Origin: DASQQQ01 sp036390995
GTDB taxonomy: Bacteria > Actinomycetota > UBA4738 > HRBIN12
DNA length: 64,000 nucleotides
Direction: 5' to 3'
Assembly: GCA_036390995.1 (NCBI GenBank)
Contig: DASWAT010000064.1
Coordinates: 1-64,000, forward strand
Shown here: piece after piece, positions 17,637 to 28,917 of the stretch
Layout: the number at the start of each line of letters is the position of its first letter
How positions within the stretch are numbered: position 1 is the stretch's first letter
Notes under the pieces: model-generated
Told to the model about the DNA's origin: nothing
The model's database searches: none
Seen by the model: only the letters and a program-made list of their open reading frames with translations
Position numbers and translations under genes: made by a program

Positions 17637-18134
17637 TCAGCCCAGCGTGCGGCCCTCGCACTCGCGGATCCATCCCGCGAGCGAGGCCATGATCCGGATC
17701 CCGACCTCGGGCTCGCGCCGCAGGAGCCGGTGGAACTCGGTCCGGCGGATCCGCACGGCATCGAGCGACGTCTCCGCCGTGACCGTCGCCGAGCGAGGCC
17801 CCCCGTCGAGGAGCGCCAGCTCGCCGAACGAGTCGCCCGGTCCGAGCGTCCGAAGCGTCCGGTCGGAGCCGCCGCGGGTCACGCGGGCGCTCCCGTCGAG
17901 GATGGCGAAGAAGGCCGTGCCCTGGGTTCCCTCCTCGACGACCACGTGACCGGGCGCGTACCAGACCTCTTCGGCGAGCGCGGCGATCCGCCGCAGGTCG
18001 CGCTGGGAGAGCCCGGCGAACAGGCGGACGCGGGAGAGCACGCGGGCACCGGAGCCCCTCCGCGCCTTCCGGAGCGACTGGACCGAGCCCACCGAGGGGC
18101 CCATCTTCGGCTTCGGCCGCATCTGGCCGCTCAT
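17637..18134 (-). CDS. Cyclic-nucleotide-binding domain protein
   Basis: A 165-residue protein made almost entirely of one cyclic-nucleotide-binding fold preceded by about 45 basic, Ser/Arg-rich residues. The fold shows LFAGLSQRDLRRIAALAEEV, FAILDGSARVTRGG, the phosphate-cassette-like LGPGDSFGELALLDGGPRSATVTA (Gly-Glu and Arg present) and a C-terminal helix. There is no DNA-binding domain, so it is not a CRP-type regulator; it may bind cAMP and act on a partner. ATG 18134 follows GGTGG; ATG 18146 is an alternative. Confidence 0.82.
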   Translation of the reverse strand: MSGQMRPKPKMGPSVGSVQSLRKARRGSGARVLSRVRLFAGLSQRDLRRIAALAEEVWYAPGHVVVEEGTQGTAFFAILDGSARVTRGGSDRTLRTLGPGDSFGELALLDGGPRSATVTAETSLDAVRIRRTEFHRLLRREPEVGIRIMASLAGWIRECEGRTLG

Positions 18135-18251
18135 GACGGCCACCATATCGGGGGACGCATCGACCACCAACCCACCGGTCCGGTTGACGGCCCCGATCCG
18201 TCGCGCCACAGTTCGGTCGCGACCGCCCGCAACCCCGAGGAGGGCTCCGAC

Positions 18252-19610
18252 ATGGACAGGATCGTCGATCGCGAACGCCTCGGCTCGCTCATGGAACGCG
18301 AGGAGGCGCGCTTCCTCGCCGAGCACGCGAGGTCGGGCGAGCTGTTCGAACGCGGCAAGCGGCACCTCCTGGCCGGCGTCCCGATGCCGTGGATGAGCGA
18401 GTGGGCGGGCCCCTACCCCGTGTTCGTCGCCGAGGCCGAGGGGGCGCGCTTCACCGACGTCGACGGCCACGAGTACGTGGACTTCTGCCTCGGCGACACC
18501 GGCGCCATGACCGGCCACGCGCCGAAGGAGGCCGTGGCGGCCATCGCGGAACAGGCTGCGAAGGGCATCACGCTCATGCTGCCGTCCGAGGACTCGCTGT
18601 GGGTGGGGCAGGAGATGGCCCGTCGGTTCGGCCTGCCGTTCTGGCAGTTCTGCCTCACCGCCACCGACGCGAACCGGTTCACCCTCCGCCTGGCGCGCGC
18701 CATCACCGGCCGGCCGAAGATCCTCGTGTACTCGTGGTGCTACCACGGGTCCGTCGACGAGACGATCGCCGTGGCGGAGGCCGGGACCACGATCGCGCGG
18801 CCCGGCAACATCGGACCGGCCGTCGATCCGGCCGTGACGACCCGCGCCGTCGAGTTCAATGACGTCGCGGCGCTCGAGGAGGCCCTGGCGCACGAGGACG
18901 TCGCGTGCGTCCTGGCCGAGCCGGCCCTCACGAACATCGGCATCGTGCTGCCCGAGCCCGGCTACCACGACACCCTCCGCGAGCTCACCCGCACGCACGG
19001 CACCTACCTCGTGATCGACGAAACCCACACGATCTGCGCCGGCCCCGGCGGCGCCACGAAGGCCTGGGGACTGGAGCCCGATTTCGTGACGATCGGCAAG
19101 CCGCTCGCGAGCGGGGTCCCGGCCGCCTGTTACGGCATGAGCGAGGAGGCGGCCGAGAAGGCGAACGCGTACATGCGGACCCTTCCGACCACCGACGTCG
19201 GCGGCGTGGGCGGCACGCTCTCGGGCAACGCGCTGTCGCTGGCCGCGATGCGGGCCACGCTCGAGCACGTCCTCACGGACGAAGCGTTCGAGCGGATGAT
19301 CGGGCTCGGGGCGCGCTGGACCGACGGGGTGAAGGCGGCGATCGAGCGGCGCGGGCTCCCGTGGGAGGTGCAGCGCCTGGGCTGCCGTGCCGAGTACTGG
19401 TTCTGCCCTTCGCCACCGCGCACCGGCGGCGAGGCGGCCGAGTCCGACGACCACGAGCTGGCCAGGTTCACGCACCTGTACGCGCTGAACCGAGGGATCC
19501 TCCTCACGCCGTTCCACAACATGGCGCTGATGTCGCCGGCCACCACGGCCGAGGACGTGGACCGGCACTCGGCCGTCTTCGACGAGATGTGCGGGGAGCT
19601 GACCGGTTGA
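18252..19610 (+). CDS. Class III PLP-dependent aminotransferase, glutamate-1-semialdehyde aminomutase-like (copy 1)
   Basis: A 452-residue fold-type I enzyme. Landmarks are the N-terminal GARFTDVDGHEYVDFCLGD, the cofactor Asp in LVIDETHTICAGPGG and the Schiff-base Lys in FVTIGKPLASGVPAACYG. The sequence resembles HemL but differs around the active site, so it is more likely an amino-acid or beta-amino-acid transaminase than a haem enzyme. A paralogue of almost the same length lies at 56327-57688. The gene is divergent from the cNMP-binding protein. The substrate is unknown. Confidence 0.85.
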   Translation: MDRIVDRERLGSLMEREEARFLAEHARSGELFERGKRHLLAGVPMPWMSEWAGPYPVFVAEAEGARFTDVDGHEYVDFCLGDTGAMTGHAPKEAVAAIAEQAAKGITLMLPSEDSLWVGQEMARRFGLPFWQFCLTATDANRFTLRLARAITGRPKILVYSWCYHGSVDETIAVAEAGTTIARPGNIGPAVDPAVTTRAVEFNDVAALEEALAHEDVACVLAEPALTNIGIVLPEPGYHDTLRELTRTHGTYLVIDETHTICAGPGGATKAWGLEPDFVTIGKPLASGVPAACYGMSEEAAEKANAYMRTLPTTDVGGVGGTLSGNALSLAAMRATLEHVLTDEAFERMIGLGARWTDGVKAAIERRGLPWEVQRLGCRAEYWFCPSPPRTGGEAAESDDHELARFTHLYALNRGILLTPFHNMALMSPATTAEDVDRHSAVFDEMCGELTG

Positions 19611-19712
19611 TGGAGATCGAGGGGTAGACCGTCCCTCCGGCGGCGGTCCGGGCGGCCCGTCGCGGCCGAGGGCGCGACGAGCAGACTGAGATCGGTCGAG
19701 GCGGGAGGCGCG

Positions 19713-20009
19713 ATGGAGGACAAGGAGATCCACTGGCAGGAGATCCGGGTCACCAGCGACCAGCTGGTCGGCACCGTCAAACAGCTCGTCCACGAGGGGA
19801 ACGTCCGCCGGATCATCCTGAAGAACGAGGAAGGTCACACGTTCCTGGAGATCCCGCTCACCGTCGGCGTCGCGGGGGCGATCCTGCTGCCGATCTGGGC
19901 CGCGCTCGGCGCGATCGCCGCGCTGGTGAGCGGGTTCACGATCGTCGTGGAGAAGGTCGAGCCGGCCGCGGACGAGAACCAGGACGAGCACTTCGCCCAC
20001 GCCACCTGA
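19713..20009 (+). CDS. DUF4342 family small membrane-associated protein
   Basis: A 98-residue protein with an N-terminal helical, charged half (WQEIRVTSDQLVGTVKQLVH), a short strand region (RRIILKNEEGHTFLEIPL) and one hydrophobic segment (GVAGAILLPIWAALGAIAALVSG). This matches DUF4342, which has no known function. GCGGGAGG precedes ATG 19713. The tail is acidic. It stands alone and converges on the next gene. Confidence 0.8.
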   Translation: MEDKEIHWQEIRVTSDQLVGTVKQLVHEGNVRRIILKNEEGHTFLEIPLTVGVAGAILLPIWAALGAIAALVSGFTIVVEKVEPAADENQDEHFAHAT

Positions 20010-20024
20010 GCCGCGCCGGGCCGT

Positions 20025-20960
20025 TCAGTCGGCGCGCAGGATGAGGACGGCCTTGCCGTCGACGCGCCGGTCGAGCAGCGCGCGGATGGCCGCAGCCGCG
20101 TCGGTCCAGTCCGCTCGGAGCGCGACGTCGATCCGCAGCTCGCCGGAGGCCGCGAGCCCAGCCAGGTATCCGAGCTCGCGGCTCCCGATCCGGCCGTTCG
20201 AGAGCAGCCACGTCACGAAGAACCCCTCGATCCTCGGCGCGCCTTTCCGATAGAGGACCCGCGGGTCCAGCGATGTCGCTTCGTTCGACGAGTTCCCGAA
20301 TGACACCAGCAACCCCTCCGGCGCCAGAGCCGAGACACCCGCGGCGAACGACGCGCCGCCGACCGACTCGAGGATCAGGTCGAAGACCGGCCCTTCCGGC
20401 TCGAACCCCACCACCACCTCGTCGGCGCCGAGCTCGGCCAGACCGGCGCCCCGCTCCGGGCGGCCCACGATCGCCGTGACGTGCGCGCCGGCGCGATGGG
20501 CGAGCTGGATGGCGAACCGGCCCACCCCCCCGGCCGCCCCGGTGATCGCCACGCGCGAGCCGAACAGCGACCCCCGCAGGGCAAGCGTCCCCAGCGCCGT
20601 GAGCCCGGCCACCGGGAGCGTCGAGGCGACGTCGAAGCCGAGCTCGCCGGGGATCTCGGCCAGGTGGTCGGTGCGCACCGCCGCGAGCTCGGCCCACGAT
20701 CCTCCATCCACCCATCCCACCACGCGGGTGCCGGATGCGGGGCCGCTGCCGTCGGCGGCCTCGCGGACGATCACGCCGGACAGGTCCCAGCCGGGCCGCC
20801 AGCCGTCCGCAGCCGCGCCGAGCGCCGAGCACTCGCCCCGGTTCAGAGAGACGGCGCGGACCTCCACGACCGCCTCGTCCTGGTGAGGCTCCGGCTCGGG
20901 CACGTCGCGGAGCTCGATGCCGCTCTCCGCCGCGGGCGAGGCAACCAGCGCACGCATCAT
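20025..20960 (-). CDS. Zinc-independent MDR oxidoreductase (quinone oxidoreductase-like)
   Basis: A 311-residue medium-chain dehydrogenase/reductase. It has the GroES-like N-terminal domain (EVRAVSLNRGECSAL, GWDLSGVIV), the NADPH-binding AITGAAGGVGRFAIQLAHRAGAHV and a C-terminal TLP-type end. Cys/His ligands for catalytic or structural zinc are missing, which points to the QOR/zeta-crystallin side of the family. It probably reduces quinones or activated alkenes with NADPH. It is in tandem with the aldo/keto reductase 26 bp upstream, so the two may be co-transcribed. Confidence 0.85.
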   Translation of the reverse strand: MMRALVASPAAESGIELRDVPEPEPHQDEAVVEVRAVSLNRGECSALGAAADGWRPGWDLSGVIVREAADGSGPASGTRVVGWVDGGSWAELAAVRTDHLAEIPGELGFDVASTLPVAGLTALGTLALRGSLFGSRVAITGAAGGVGRFAIQLAHRAGAHVTAIVGRPERGAGLAELGADEVVVGFEPEGPVFDLILESVGGASFAAGVSALAPEGLLVSFGNSSNEATSLDPRVLYRKGAPRIEGFFVTWLLSNGRIGSRELGYLAGLAASGELRIDVALRADWTDAAAAIRALLDRRVDGKAVLILRAD

Positions 20961-20986
20961 GACTCCACTCTAGAGGGAGGCGAAAC

Positions 20987-21835
20987 TCACGTGGCCTCGA
21001 TCGACCCGATGTCATCCGCCGACAGCCGGATCTGCGCCGCGGCCAGGTTCTCCTCGAGATGCGAGACACGGGAAGTGCCGGGGATCGGCAGCATCACCGA
21101 CGAGCGCGCCAGCAGCCAGGCCAGAGCCACCTGCGCCGGCGTCGCGCCGTGTGCCTGCGCCACGCGGTCGAGCGCGGTGCCGGGGCGGGCGAGCTTGCCG
21201 ACGTCGAGCGGGGACCACGGGAGGAACGCGATCTCCTCGGCCTCGCAGACGTCGAGGACCCCGTCGGAACGCCGGTTCCGCAGGTTGTACAGGTTCTGGA
21301 CGCTCGCCACCGGGAAGAACCGCTGGGCCAGTCGGAGCTGCTCGACGGTCACCTCGGACAGACCGATGTGGCGGATCTTCCCTTCGTCCTGCAGCTCGCG
21401 GACGGTTGCGAGCTGGTCCTCGGCAGGGACCTTCGGATCGATCCGGTGGAGTTGGTACAGGTCGATCCGGTCCAGGCGAAGGCGCTTCAACGAGCCCTCG
21501 CACGCCTCGCGGAGGTACTCGGGGCGGCCGTCCTCCTCCCAGCGGTCGGGGCCGGGGCGCTGGAACCCCCCCTTCGTCGCGATCACGAGGTCCGCCGGGT
21601 AGGGGTGCAACGCCTCGGCGATGAGCTCCTCGCTCACGTCCGGGCCGTAGGAGTCGGCGGTGTCGATCAGGTTCACGCCGAGCTCGACCGCCCGCCGGAG
21701 GACCCGGATGCTCTCGACGCGATCCTTCGGCGGACCCCAGATCCCCTTGCCGGTGACGCGCATGGCCCCGAACCCGAGCCGGTTGACCGTGAGCTCCCCG
21801 CCCATCGCGAACGAACCCGACGCGGACGCGTGCAT
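20987..21835 (-). CDS. Aldo/keto reductase
   Basis: A 282-residue TIM-barrel NADPH-dependent reductase. The catalytic set is visible: Asp and Tyr in [17 protein letters not shown], Lys in LVIATKGGF and His in [10 protein letters not shown]. The C-terminal cofactor segment is [17 protein letters not shown]. It resembles the YdbC/PdxI-like group of bacterial reductases. Substrate unknown. It lies upstream of the MDR reductase in the same direction and downstream of lon. Confidence 0.88.
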   Translation of the reverse strand: MHASASGSFAMGGELTVNRLGFGAMRVTGKGIWGPPKDRVESIRVLRRAVELGVNLIDTADSYGPDVSEELIAEALHPYPADLVIATKGGFQRPGPDRWEEDGRPEYLREACEGSLKRLRLDRIDLYQLHRIDPKVPAEDQLATVRELQDEGKIRHIGLSEVTVEQLRLAQRFFPVASVQNLYNLRNRRSDGVLDVCEAEEIAFLPWSPLDVGKLARPGTALDRVAQAHGATPAQVALAWLLARSSVMLPIPGTSRVSHLEENLAAAQIRLSADDIGSIEAT

Positions 21836-21885
21836 GCGGCTCCTTCCTTCGCGGACGGCTCTACCGTGCCCGTTGCTGCTCCGGC

Positions 21886-24231
<2,346 letters not shown>

Positions 24232-24311
24232 GTCGTTTCCTTCTCTTCTCGCGCTTCCGGAAGCCGCGGATGCGGCCTCGCACCTGCAACAACGGGAGCG
24301 CCGTCGTGCCT

Positions 24312-24337
24312 ATTCCGGAATTGTAAGTGCGATTACA
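24312..24337 (-). promoter_or_regulatory. Probable lon promoter with two small palindromes
   Basis: On the minus strand TACAAT (24320-24325) is a good −10 match about 90 bp before the lon start. It overlaps the palindrome ATTCCGGAAT (24312-24321) and abuts TGTAA-N6-TTACA (24322-24326 and 24333-24337). Such dyads suggest repressor or activator binding. They do not match the HspR HAIR element that controls some actinobacterial lon genes. No good −35 is seen. The same gap must also hold the moxR promoter. Confidence 0.4.
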
Positions 24338-24431
24338 TGAAGTTCGGGCGCCGCCCGGACCGGTGCGAGGCGGCTGCGAAGGGCAGGAAACCGGAAGCCC
24401 GGCAGGGGGTCCCTGCATCTATCCTGACCAC

Positions 24432-25388
24432 ATGAGCGAGCCCGGGGTTGCGCGGGCGTTCTTCGGATCCCTCGCCGAGCGGATCGACGAACGGCTGTTC
24501 GGCGTCCGGGAGCCGCTCAGGCTCATCCTGGTGGGGATCGTCACCGGCTCGCACGTCCTCATCGACGACGTCCCCGGCACCGGGAAGACCACCCTGGTTC
24601 GGATGCTGTCCGCCCTCATGGGACTCTCGTTCCAGCGGGTCCAGTTCACGCCGGACCTCATGCCCACCGACATCACCGGCACGTCGATCCTGAACCTGAA
24701 GACGCAGGAGTTCGAGTTCCGACCGGGACCCGTCTTCACGCAGGTCCTGCTGGCCGACGAGATCAACCGCGCCACCCCGAAGACCCAGGCGGCCTTGCTC
24801 GAGGCGATGCAGGAGCGACAGGTCACGGTGGACGGCGCCACCCATCCGCTGCCCCAGCCGTTCTTCGTCCTGGCCACGCAGAACCCGGTGGAGCTGGAGG
24901 GGACGTTCCCGCTGCCAGAGGCCCAGCTGGACCGGTTCCTGCTGCGGGTGAAGCTCGGGTACCCGGGCGAGCGGGACGAGGAACGGATCCTCACCACGCC
25001 TCCGGAGCAGCGGATGCTCCCCGACCGGCCGCTGCCCGACGTGCCGGACCTCCTCACCCTGGCGAAGGTCGTGGGCACGGTGCGGATGGAGCACGAGGTG
25101 CGCACGTACGTCATCGCGCTGGCCAGGGCCACCCGCGACCACCCGGAGCTCGCGGTCGGCGTGAGCCCCCGGGCCGTGGAGCAGATGGGCGACGCCGCCC
25201 GGGCCTTGGCCCTGCTCGACGGCCGGGAGTACGTCCTGCCCGACGACGTGAAGCAGCTTGCGCCGCCCGTGTTCGGCCACCGGCTGGTCCTCACCACCGA
25301 CGCCCGGATCCGCGACCGCCAGCCCGAGGAGGTGCTGGCCGAGGTCCTCCGCTCGGTCCCGGTGCCCACGGAGTACCGGGAGGACTGA
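24432..25388 (+). CDS. MoxR-family AAA+ ATPase
   Basis: A 318-residue MoxR ATPase, a chaperone-like AAA+ protein often tied to maturation of von Willebrand-domain or membrane complexes. Walker A is DVPGTGKTT, Walker B is LLADEINRATPKTQAALLEAM, and sensor 1 is FFVLATQNPVELEGTFPLPEAQLDRF. ATG 24432 starts right at the family N-terminus. It is followed immediately by DUF58 and DUF4129 genes, the usual partners of MoxR in actinobacteria. Confidence 0.93.
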   Translation: MSEPGVARAFFGSLAERIDERLFGVREPLRLILVGIVTGSHVLIDDVPGTGKTTLVRMLSALMGLSFQRVQFTPDLMPTDITGTSILNLKTQEFEFRPGPVFTQVLLADEINRATPKTQAALLEAMQERQVTVDGATHPLPQPFFVLATQNPVELEGTFPLPEAQLDRFLLRVKLGYPGERDEERILTTPPEQRMLPDRPLPDVPDLLTLAKVVGTVRMEHEVRTYVIALARATRDHPELAVGVSPRAVEQMGDAARALALLDGREYVLPDDVKQLAPPVFGHRLVLTTDARIRDRQPEEVLAEVLRSVPVPTEYRED

Positions 25389-25389
25389 C

Positions 25390-26550
25390 ACGGACACGGC
25401 GGACCGGCGCGGGATCGCGCTGTCGGTCGCGATCGTCCTCGCGCTCGCCGCCACGGCCTGGGGCGAGCTCACCGTCCTGCTGTGGGCGGCGGCCGTCGGG
25501 GGCCTGGCCACCGCGCTGTCGCTGTGGGCCCGCGCGGCATGGAACCGCGTGGAGGTCGAGGTTGCCTTCGAACCGACTCGAGCGTTCCTCGGCGAGGACG
25601 TGTGGCTGCGCGTGTGGATCCGAAACGGCAAGCGGCTGCCCCTGCCGATCGTCCGCGTGGTGGCGAGGTTCCCGCCCGGCCTGCTGCAGGAGCCCTCACC
25701 GGACCCGACGGCGCTCCGGGGCCACCGGCGCCGGATGTCGATCGCCGGGCGCACCGACGTCACCCTCCGGCTCCCCGTGGTCACCACCGAGCGCGGCGAG
25801 TTCTGGCTGGAGGGAGTGGAGATCGAGCTGTCCGACCCGTTCGACCTCACCCCCGTGGGGCAGGAGGTCTTCCCCGACCGGCCCCTGCTGGTCATGCCGG
25901 AGCCGCGGGTCCTGGTCCCGCTGACGCTCCGGCGGCGACTGCCGTTCGGCCGGCCGGCCCCCGCGGCTCGGCTTTTCGAGGACCGAGAGCACTTCGCCGG
26001 GGTCCGCACGTACGAGCCCGGGGACCCGATGCACCACGTCCACTGGAAGCTCACCGCGCACGCCGGCGAGCTGCTCACGAAGCGGTACGAGCCCACCCGT
26101 TCCGCCGAGGTCCTCTTCGCGGTCGACGTCGCGCACGGCGAGCCCTTCTGGTACGCGGTGGACCCGCCGACCGCCGAGGAGACGATCGGGTGGACCAGCT
26201 TCCTGGCCCGGCAGGCCATCGCGGCGGGGTGGCGGATCGGCCTGGTGGCGAACACGCACCTGAAGCGGGGGCGCGGTCCGCTCCGCGTCCGGGCCTCGTC
26301 CGCGCGGGGGCACGAGGCCGCCCTGTTCGCGGCGCTCGCCCGGATGCCGAACCAGCCCACGAACGACCTCGGGCCGGTCCTGCGCGAGGTCGGGCGCCAC
26401 CTGCCCGGGCGGACCACGATCGTGGTCGTCTCCCCCCGGCCGGGGCCGGCCCTGCAGCACGAGATGGAAGTCCTGCGCCGCAAGGGATCCGAGGTCGTGC
26501 TCCTGTCGCCTCCCGGCCGCGAGTGGCCCGAGCCGGAGAGCGTCCGGTGA
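25390..26550 (+). CDS. DUF58 family membrane protein (start codon unclear)
   Basis: A protein of about 386 residues with two N-terminal membrane helices (about 12-45) and a DUF58/VWA-like domain. The conserved core is REHFAGVRTYEPGDPMHHVHWKLTAH, which places the Asp and His-Trp-Lys of the family. No ATG, GTG or TTG exists in frame between the upstream non-coding frame and GTG 25549, which would delete both helices. ACG 25390 is given here because it lies 6 nt after GGGAGG and right after the moxR stop; CTG 25420 is another option. A rare start or a sequence error near the moxR stop is inferred. The stop overlaps the next gene by 4 bp. Confidence 0.8.
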   Translation, partial: TDTADRRGIALSVAIVLALAATAWGELTVLLWAAAVGGLATALSLWARAAWNRVEVEVAFEPTRAFLGEDVWLRVWIRNGKRLPLPIVRVVARFPPGLLQEPSPDPTALRGHRRRMSIAGRTDVTLRLPVVTTERGEFWLEGVEIELSDPFDLTPVGQEVFPDRPLLVMPEPRVLVPLTLRRRLPFGRPAPAARLFEDREHFAGVRTYEPGDPMHHVHWKLTAHAGELLTKRYEPTRSAEVLFAVDVAHGEPFWYAVDPPTAEETIGWTSFLARQAIAAGWRIGLVANTHLKRGRGPLRVRASSARGHEAALFAALARMPNQPTNDLGPVLREVGRHLPGRTTIVVVSPRPGPALQHEMEVLRRKGSEVVLLSPPGREWPEPESVR

Positions 26551-27851
26551 TCCGCGCCCGGTCCGTTCCCCGCCCCACCACGCGAGAGCTCCGCGCCTGC
26601 GGGCTCGCGGCCCTCGCCGAGGCCGGCCTCATCTACCTACCGGCCCACATGATCATGAGCCAGGCAGGCAACCTCGGGGTGAGCGTGAACGCGCTCGCCT
26701 TGCCCTTCGTCGTGCTGTTCGTCGGGGGAGCCCTGCTCGTCTGCCTGTTGCGGGATCGCCCGGGCGTGCCGACCGGCGCCGGCCTGGTCGCGGTGGCGCT
26801 CGGCCTGTACCTGGGCCGGGGCGACGTGAACCGAGAGGTGTTCGCCGTGGCCGTGACGCTGCTCGTGGCGATCCGGGTGGTCACGCTCGGCCTGCGGGAC
26901 TGGCGGGAGCCGATCTTCGCGTCGATCGGATGGGGCGCTGCGGCCCTGGCGGTGGAGGTGGTCGTCTCGACCGGGCCCCAGCAGAACTGGAAGCCGCTCC
27001 TCGTGCTCTTCGTCCCGGTCTTCTTCCTCGCCTCGCTGGCCAGCCGGGCCACGATCGTGTGGACCGCGGACCTGTCCGGGGCGCTGTCCGAGGAGACCCG
27101 AGCGGGATGGGTCCGGCGCGCGCTCCTGCTGATCGGCGCGCTGGCCGGGGCGATGGTGGCGGCGGCGGCCTTGGGGATCCGGGGCGGCGTCCTGGACCGC
27201 CTGGGCGGCCTCATCACGCCCGTCGCGAACGCCGTTGCCTATGCCCTGGCGTTCGTGATGGCCCAGCTGGCCCGGCCGGTCTTCTGGCTGATCGACCGCC
27301 TGAACGTGGACCCGGAGAAGGTCCGGAGCTTCTTCGACCGTCTCCAGGAGCGGACGACGAACATCCGGCACTCCCCCCAGCCCTCGGGCCCTTCGCTCGT
27401 GCAGCGGATCCTCGGCCTCGTGGCGTTCGCGGCCATCGTGTGGCTGCTGGTCGCGGTGATCCGCAGGCTCCGCGCGAACGTTCAAGAGTACGACTCCGTG
27501 CGAGCGCAGCTCGGGACGGTGAGCAGCGCGCCGATCCCGAGCGAGGAGGCGCCGCCGGGGCGCAGGAAGCCGTTCCGTCACGAGCCGCCCGCGGACGTCG
27601 TGCGCCGCTGGTACGCGGAGACGCTCACGCTCCTGCACGGCAGGGACGTCGACAAGGAGCCGGCCCTCACGCCGGCCGAGTTCGTGCCGGAGGTGGCGGC
27701 CGCCTTCCCCGCGTGTGCGACGAGCTTCGAGGCTCTCACCCACGCCTACGAGGACGTCCGCTACGGCCACCGCACGATCCCGCGTCCGGACCTGGCGCGA
27801 GTGGAGGCCCACCACCGCGAGGTGGTGCGCATCGTGAGTGCGAAGGAGTAG
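26547..27851 (+). CDS. DUF4129 domain membrane protein (transglutaminase-like partner lacking the protease domain)
   Basis: A 434-residue integral membrane protein. About six to seven helices occupy residues 15-240, another spans about 290-310 (ILGLVAFAAIVWLLVAVI), and a C-terminal cytoplasmic DUF4129 domain contains VVRRWYAETLTLL and the TPAEFV segment. In related loci DUF4129 often sits at the end of a transglutaminase-like membrane protein; the Cys-His-Asp domain is absent here. GTG 26547 overlaps the DUF58 stop (GTGA). Its job is unknown, but the MoxR-DUF58-DUF4129 set is conserved as a unit. Confidence 0.82.
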   Translation: MIRARSVPRPTTRELRACGLAALAEAGLIYLPAHMIMSQAGNLGVSVNALALPFVVLFVGGALLVCLLRDRPGVPTGAGLVAVALGLYLGRGDVNREVFAVAVTLLVAIRVVTLGLRDWREPIFASIGWGAAALAVEVVVSTGPQQNWKPLLVLFVPVFFLASLASRATIVWTADLSGALSEETRAGWVRRALLLIGALAGAMVAAAALGIRGGVLDRLGGLITPVANAVAYALAFVMAQLARPVFWLIDRLNVDPEKVRSFFDRLQERTTNIRHSPQPSGPSLVQRILGLVAFAAIVWLLVAVIRRLRANVQEYDSVRAQLGTVSSAPIPSEEAPPGRRKPFRHEPPADVVRRWYAETLTLLHGRDVDKEPALTPAEFVPEVAAAFPACATSFEALTHAYEDVRYGHRTIPRPDLARVEAHHREVVRIVSAKE

Positions 27852-27918
27852 TTCGCCGCGAGGGCAAGGGCCGGGTAGCATGCCCGGACGGGCGCCGCCG
27901 GGCACGAGGGGAGAGACG

Positions 27919-28917
27919 ATGACCGACTCGGCGATCGAGGCCGAGGGGATCCGCAAGAGCTTCGGGACGGTCCGCGCGCTCGACGGCGTGGACCTGCGCG
28001 TCGAGCGCGGTACGGTCCTCGGCCTGCTCGGACCGAACGGCGCCGGCAAGACCACGATGGTGCGGATCCTCACGACCCTGCTCCGCCCGGACGAGGGCCA
28101 AGCCACGGTCGTCGGGCACGACGTCGTGCGCGACGCCGAGGCCCTCCGACACCAGATCGGGCTGGCCGGCCAGTCGGCGGCGATCGACGAGAACCTGACC
28201 GGGCTCGAGAACATCGAGATGGTGGGCCGCCTCTACCACCTGCCCGCCGCGGAGGCCCGGCGGCGCGCCGAGCAGCTGCTCGACCGATTCGAGCTCACAG
28301 GGGCGGCGAACCGCACGGCGAAGACCTACTCGGGCGGGATGCGCCGGCGCCTCGACCTCGGGGCCAGCCTGGTCGGTCGTCCCCAGGTCCTGTTCCTGGA
28401 CGAGCCCACCACCGGGTTGGACCCCCGCAGCCGCATCGGCATGTGGGACGTCATCCGCGAGCTGGTCCACGACGGCACCACGCTGCTACTGACCACCCAG
28501 TACCTGGAGGAGGCGGATCGTCTGGCCGACGTCATCGTCGTGATCGACGGCGGCAAGGTGATCGCGGAGGGAACCGCGGACGAGCTCAAGACGCGGGTGG
28601 GGGGCGAGGTCCTGGCCCTCCGCGTCGCGGATCGGTCGCGCACGGCGGAGGCGGCCGGCCAGGTGCTCGGCCTCGGGCCCGGAGGCGGCCAGGTGGACAA
28701 CAACACCGGCGAGATCACGGTCCCCGTGGGAGCGGATGGACCGGGCGTGCTGACGGAGGCCGTTCGGCGGCTGGACGCCGCCGGCATCCGGCTGGCCGAC
28801 ATCGGCCTTCGCCGGCCGACGCTCGACGACGTGTTCCTGGCCCTCACCGGCCACGTCGCCGAGGATCAGGCCGAGCCAGAGGCGGCCGCCGGCCGGCGGG
28901 GACGGAGGGGACGATGA
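27919..28917 (+). CDS. ABC transporter ATP-binding protein, DrrA type
   Basis: A 332-residue ATPase of an ABC-2 exporter. Walker A is GPNGAGKTT, signature YSGGMRRRLDL and Walker B VLFLDEPTTGLD, followed by the C-terminal extension (DUF4162-like) typical of DrrA drug and antibiotic exporters. A TAGCAT −10 candidate lies about 35 bp before ATG 27919, with GGGGAGAG as ribosome site. The stop overlaps the permease start by 4 bp. Confidence 0.92.
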   Translation: MTDSAIEAEGIRKSFGTVRALDGVDLRVERGTVLGLLGPNGAGKTTMVRILTTLLRPDEGQATVVGHDVVRDAEALRHQIGLAGQSAAIDENLTGLENIEMVGRLYHLPAAEARRRAEQLLDRFELTGAANRTAKTYSGGMRRRLDLGASLVGRPQVLFLDEPTTGLDPRSRIGMWDVIRELVHDGTTLLLTTQYLEEADRLADVIVVIDGGKVIAEGTADELKTRVGGEVLALRVADRSRTAEAAGQVLGLGPGGGQVDNNTGEITVPVGADGPGVLTEAVRRLDAAGIRLADIGLRRPTLDDVFLALTGHVAEDQAEPEAAAGRRGRRGR

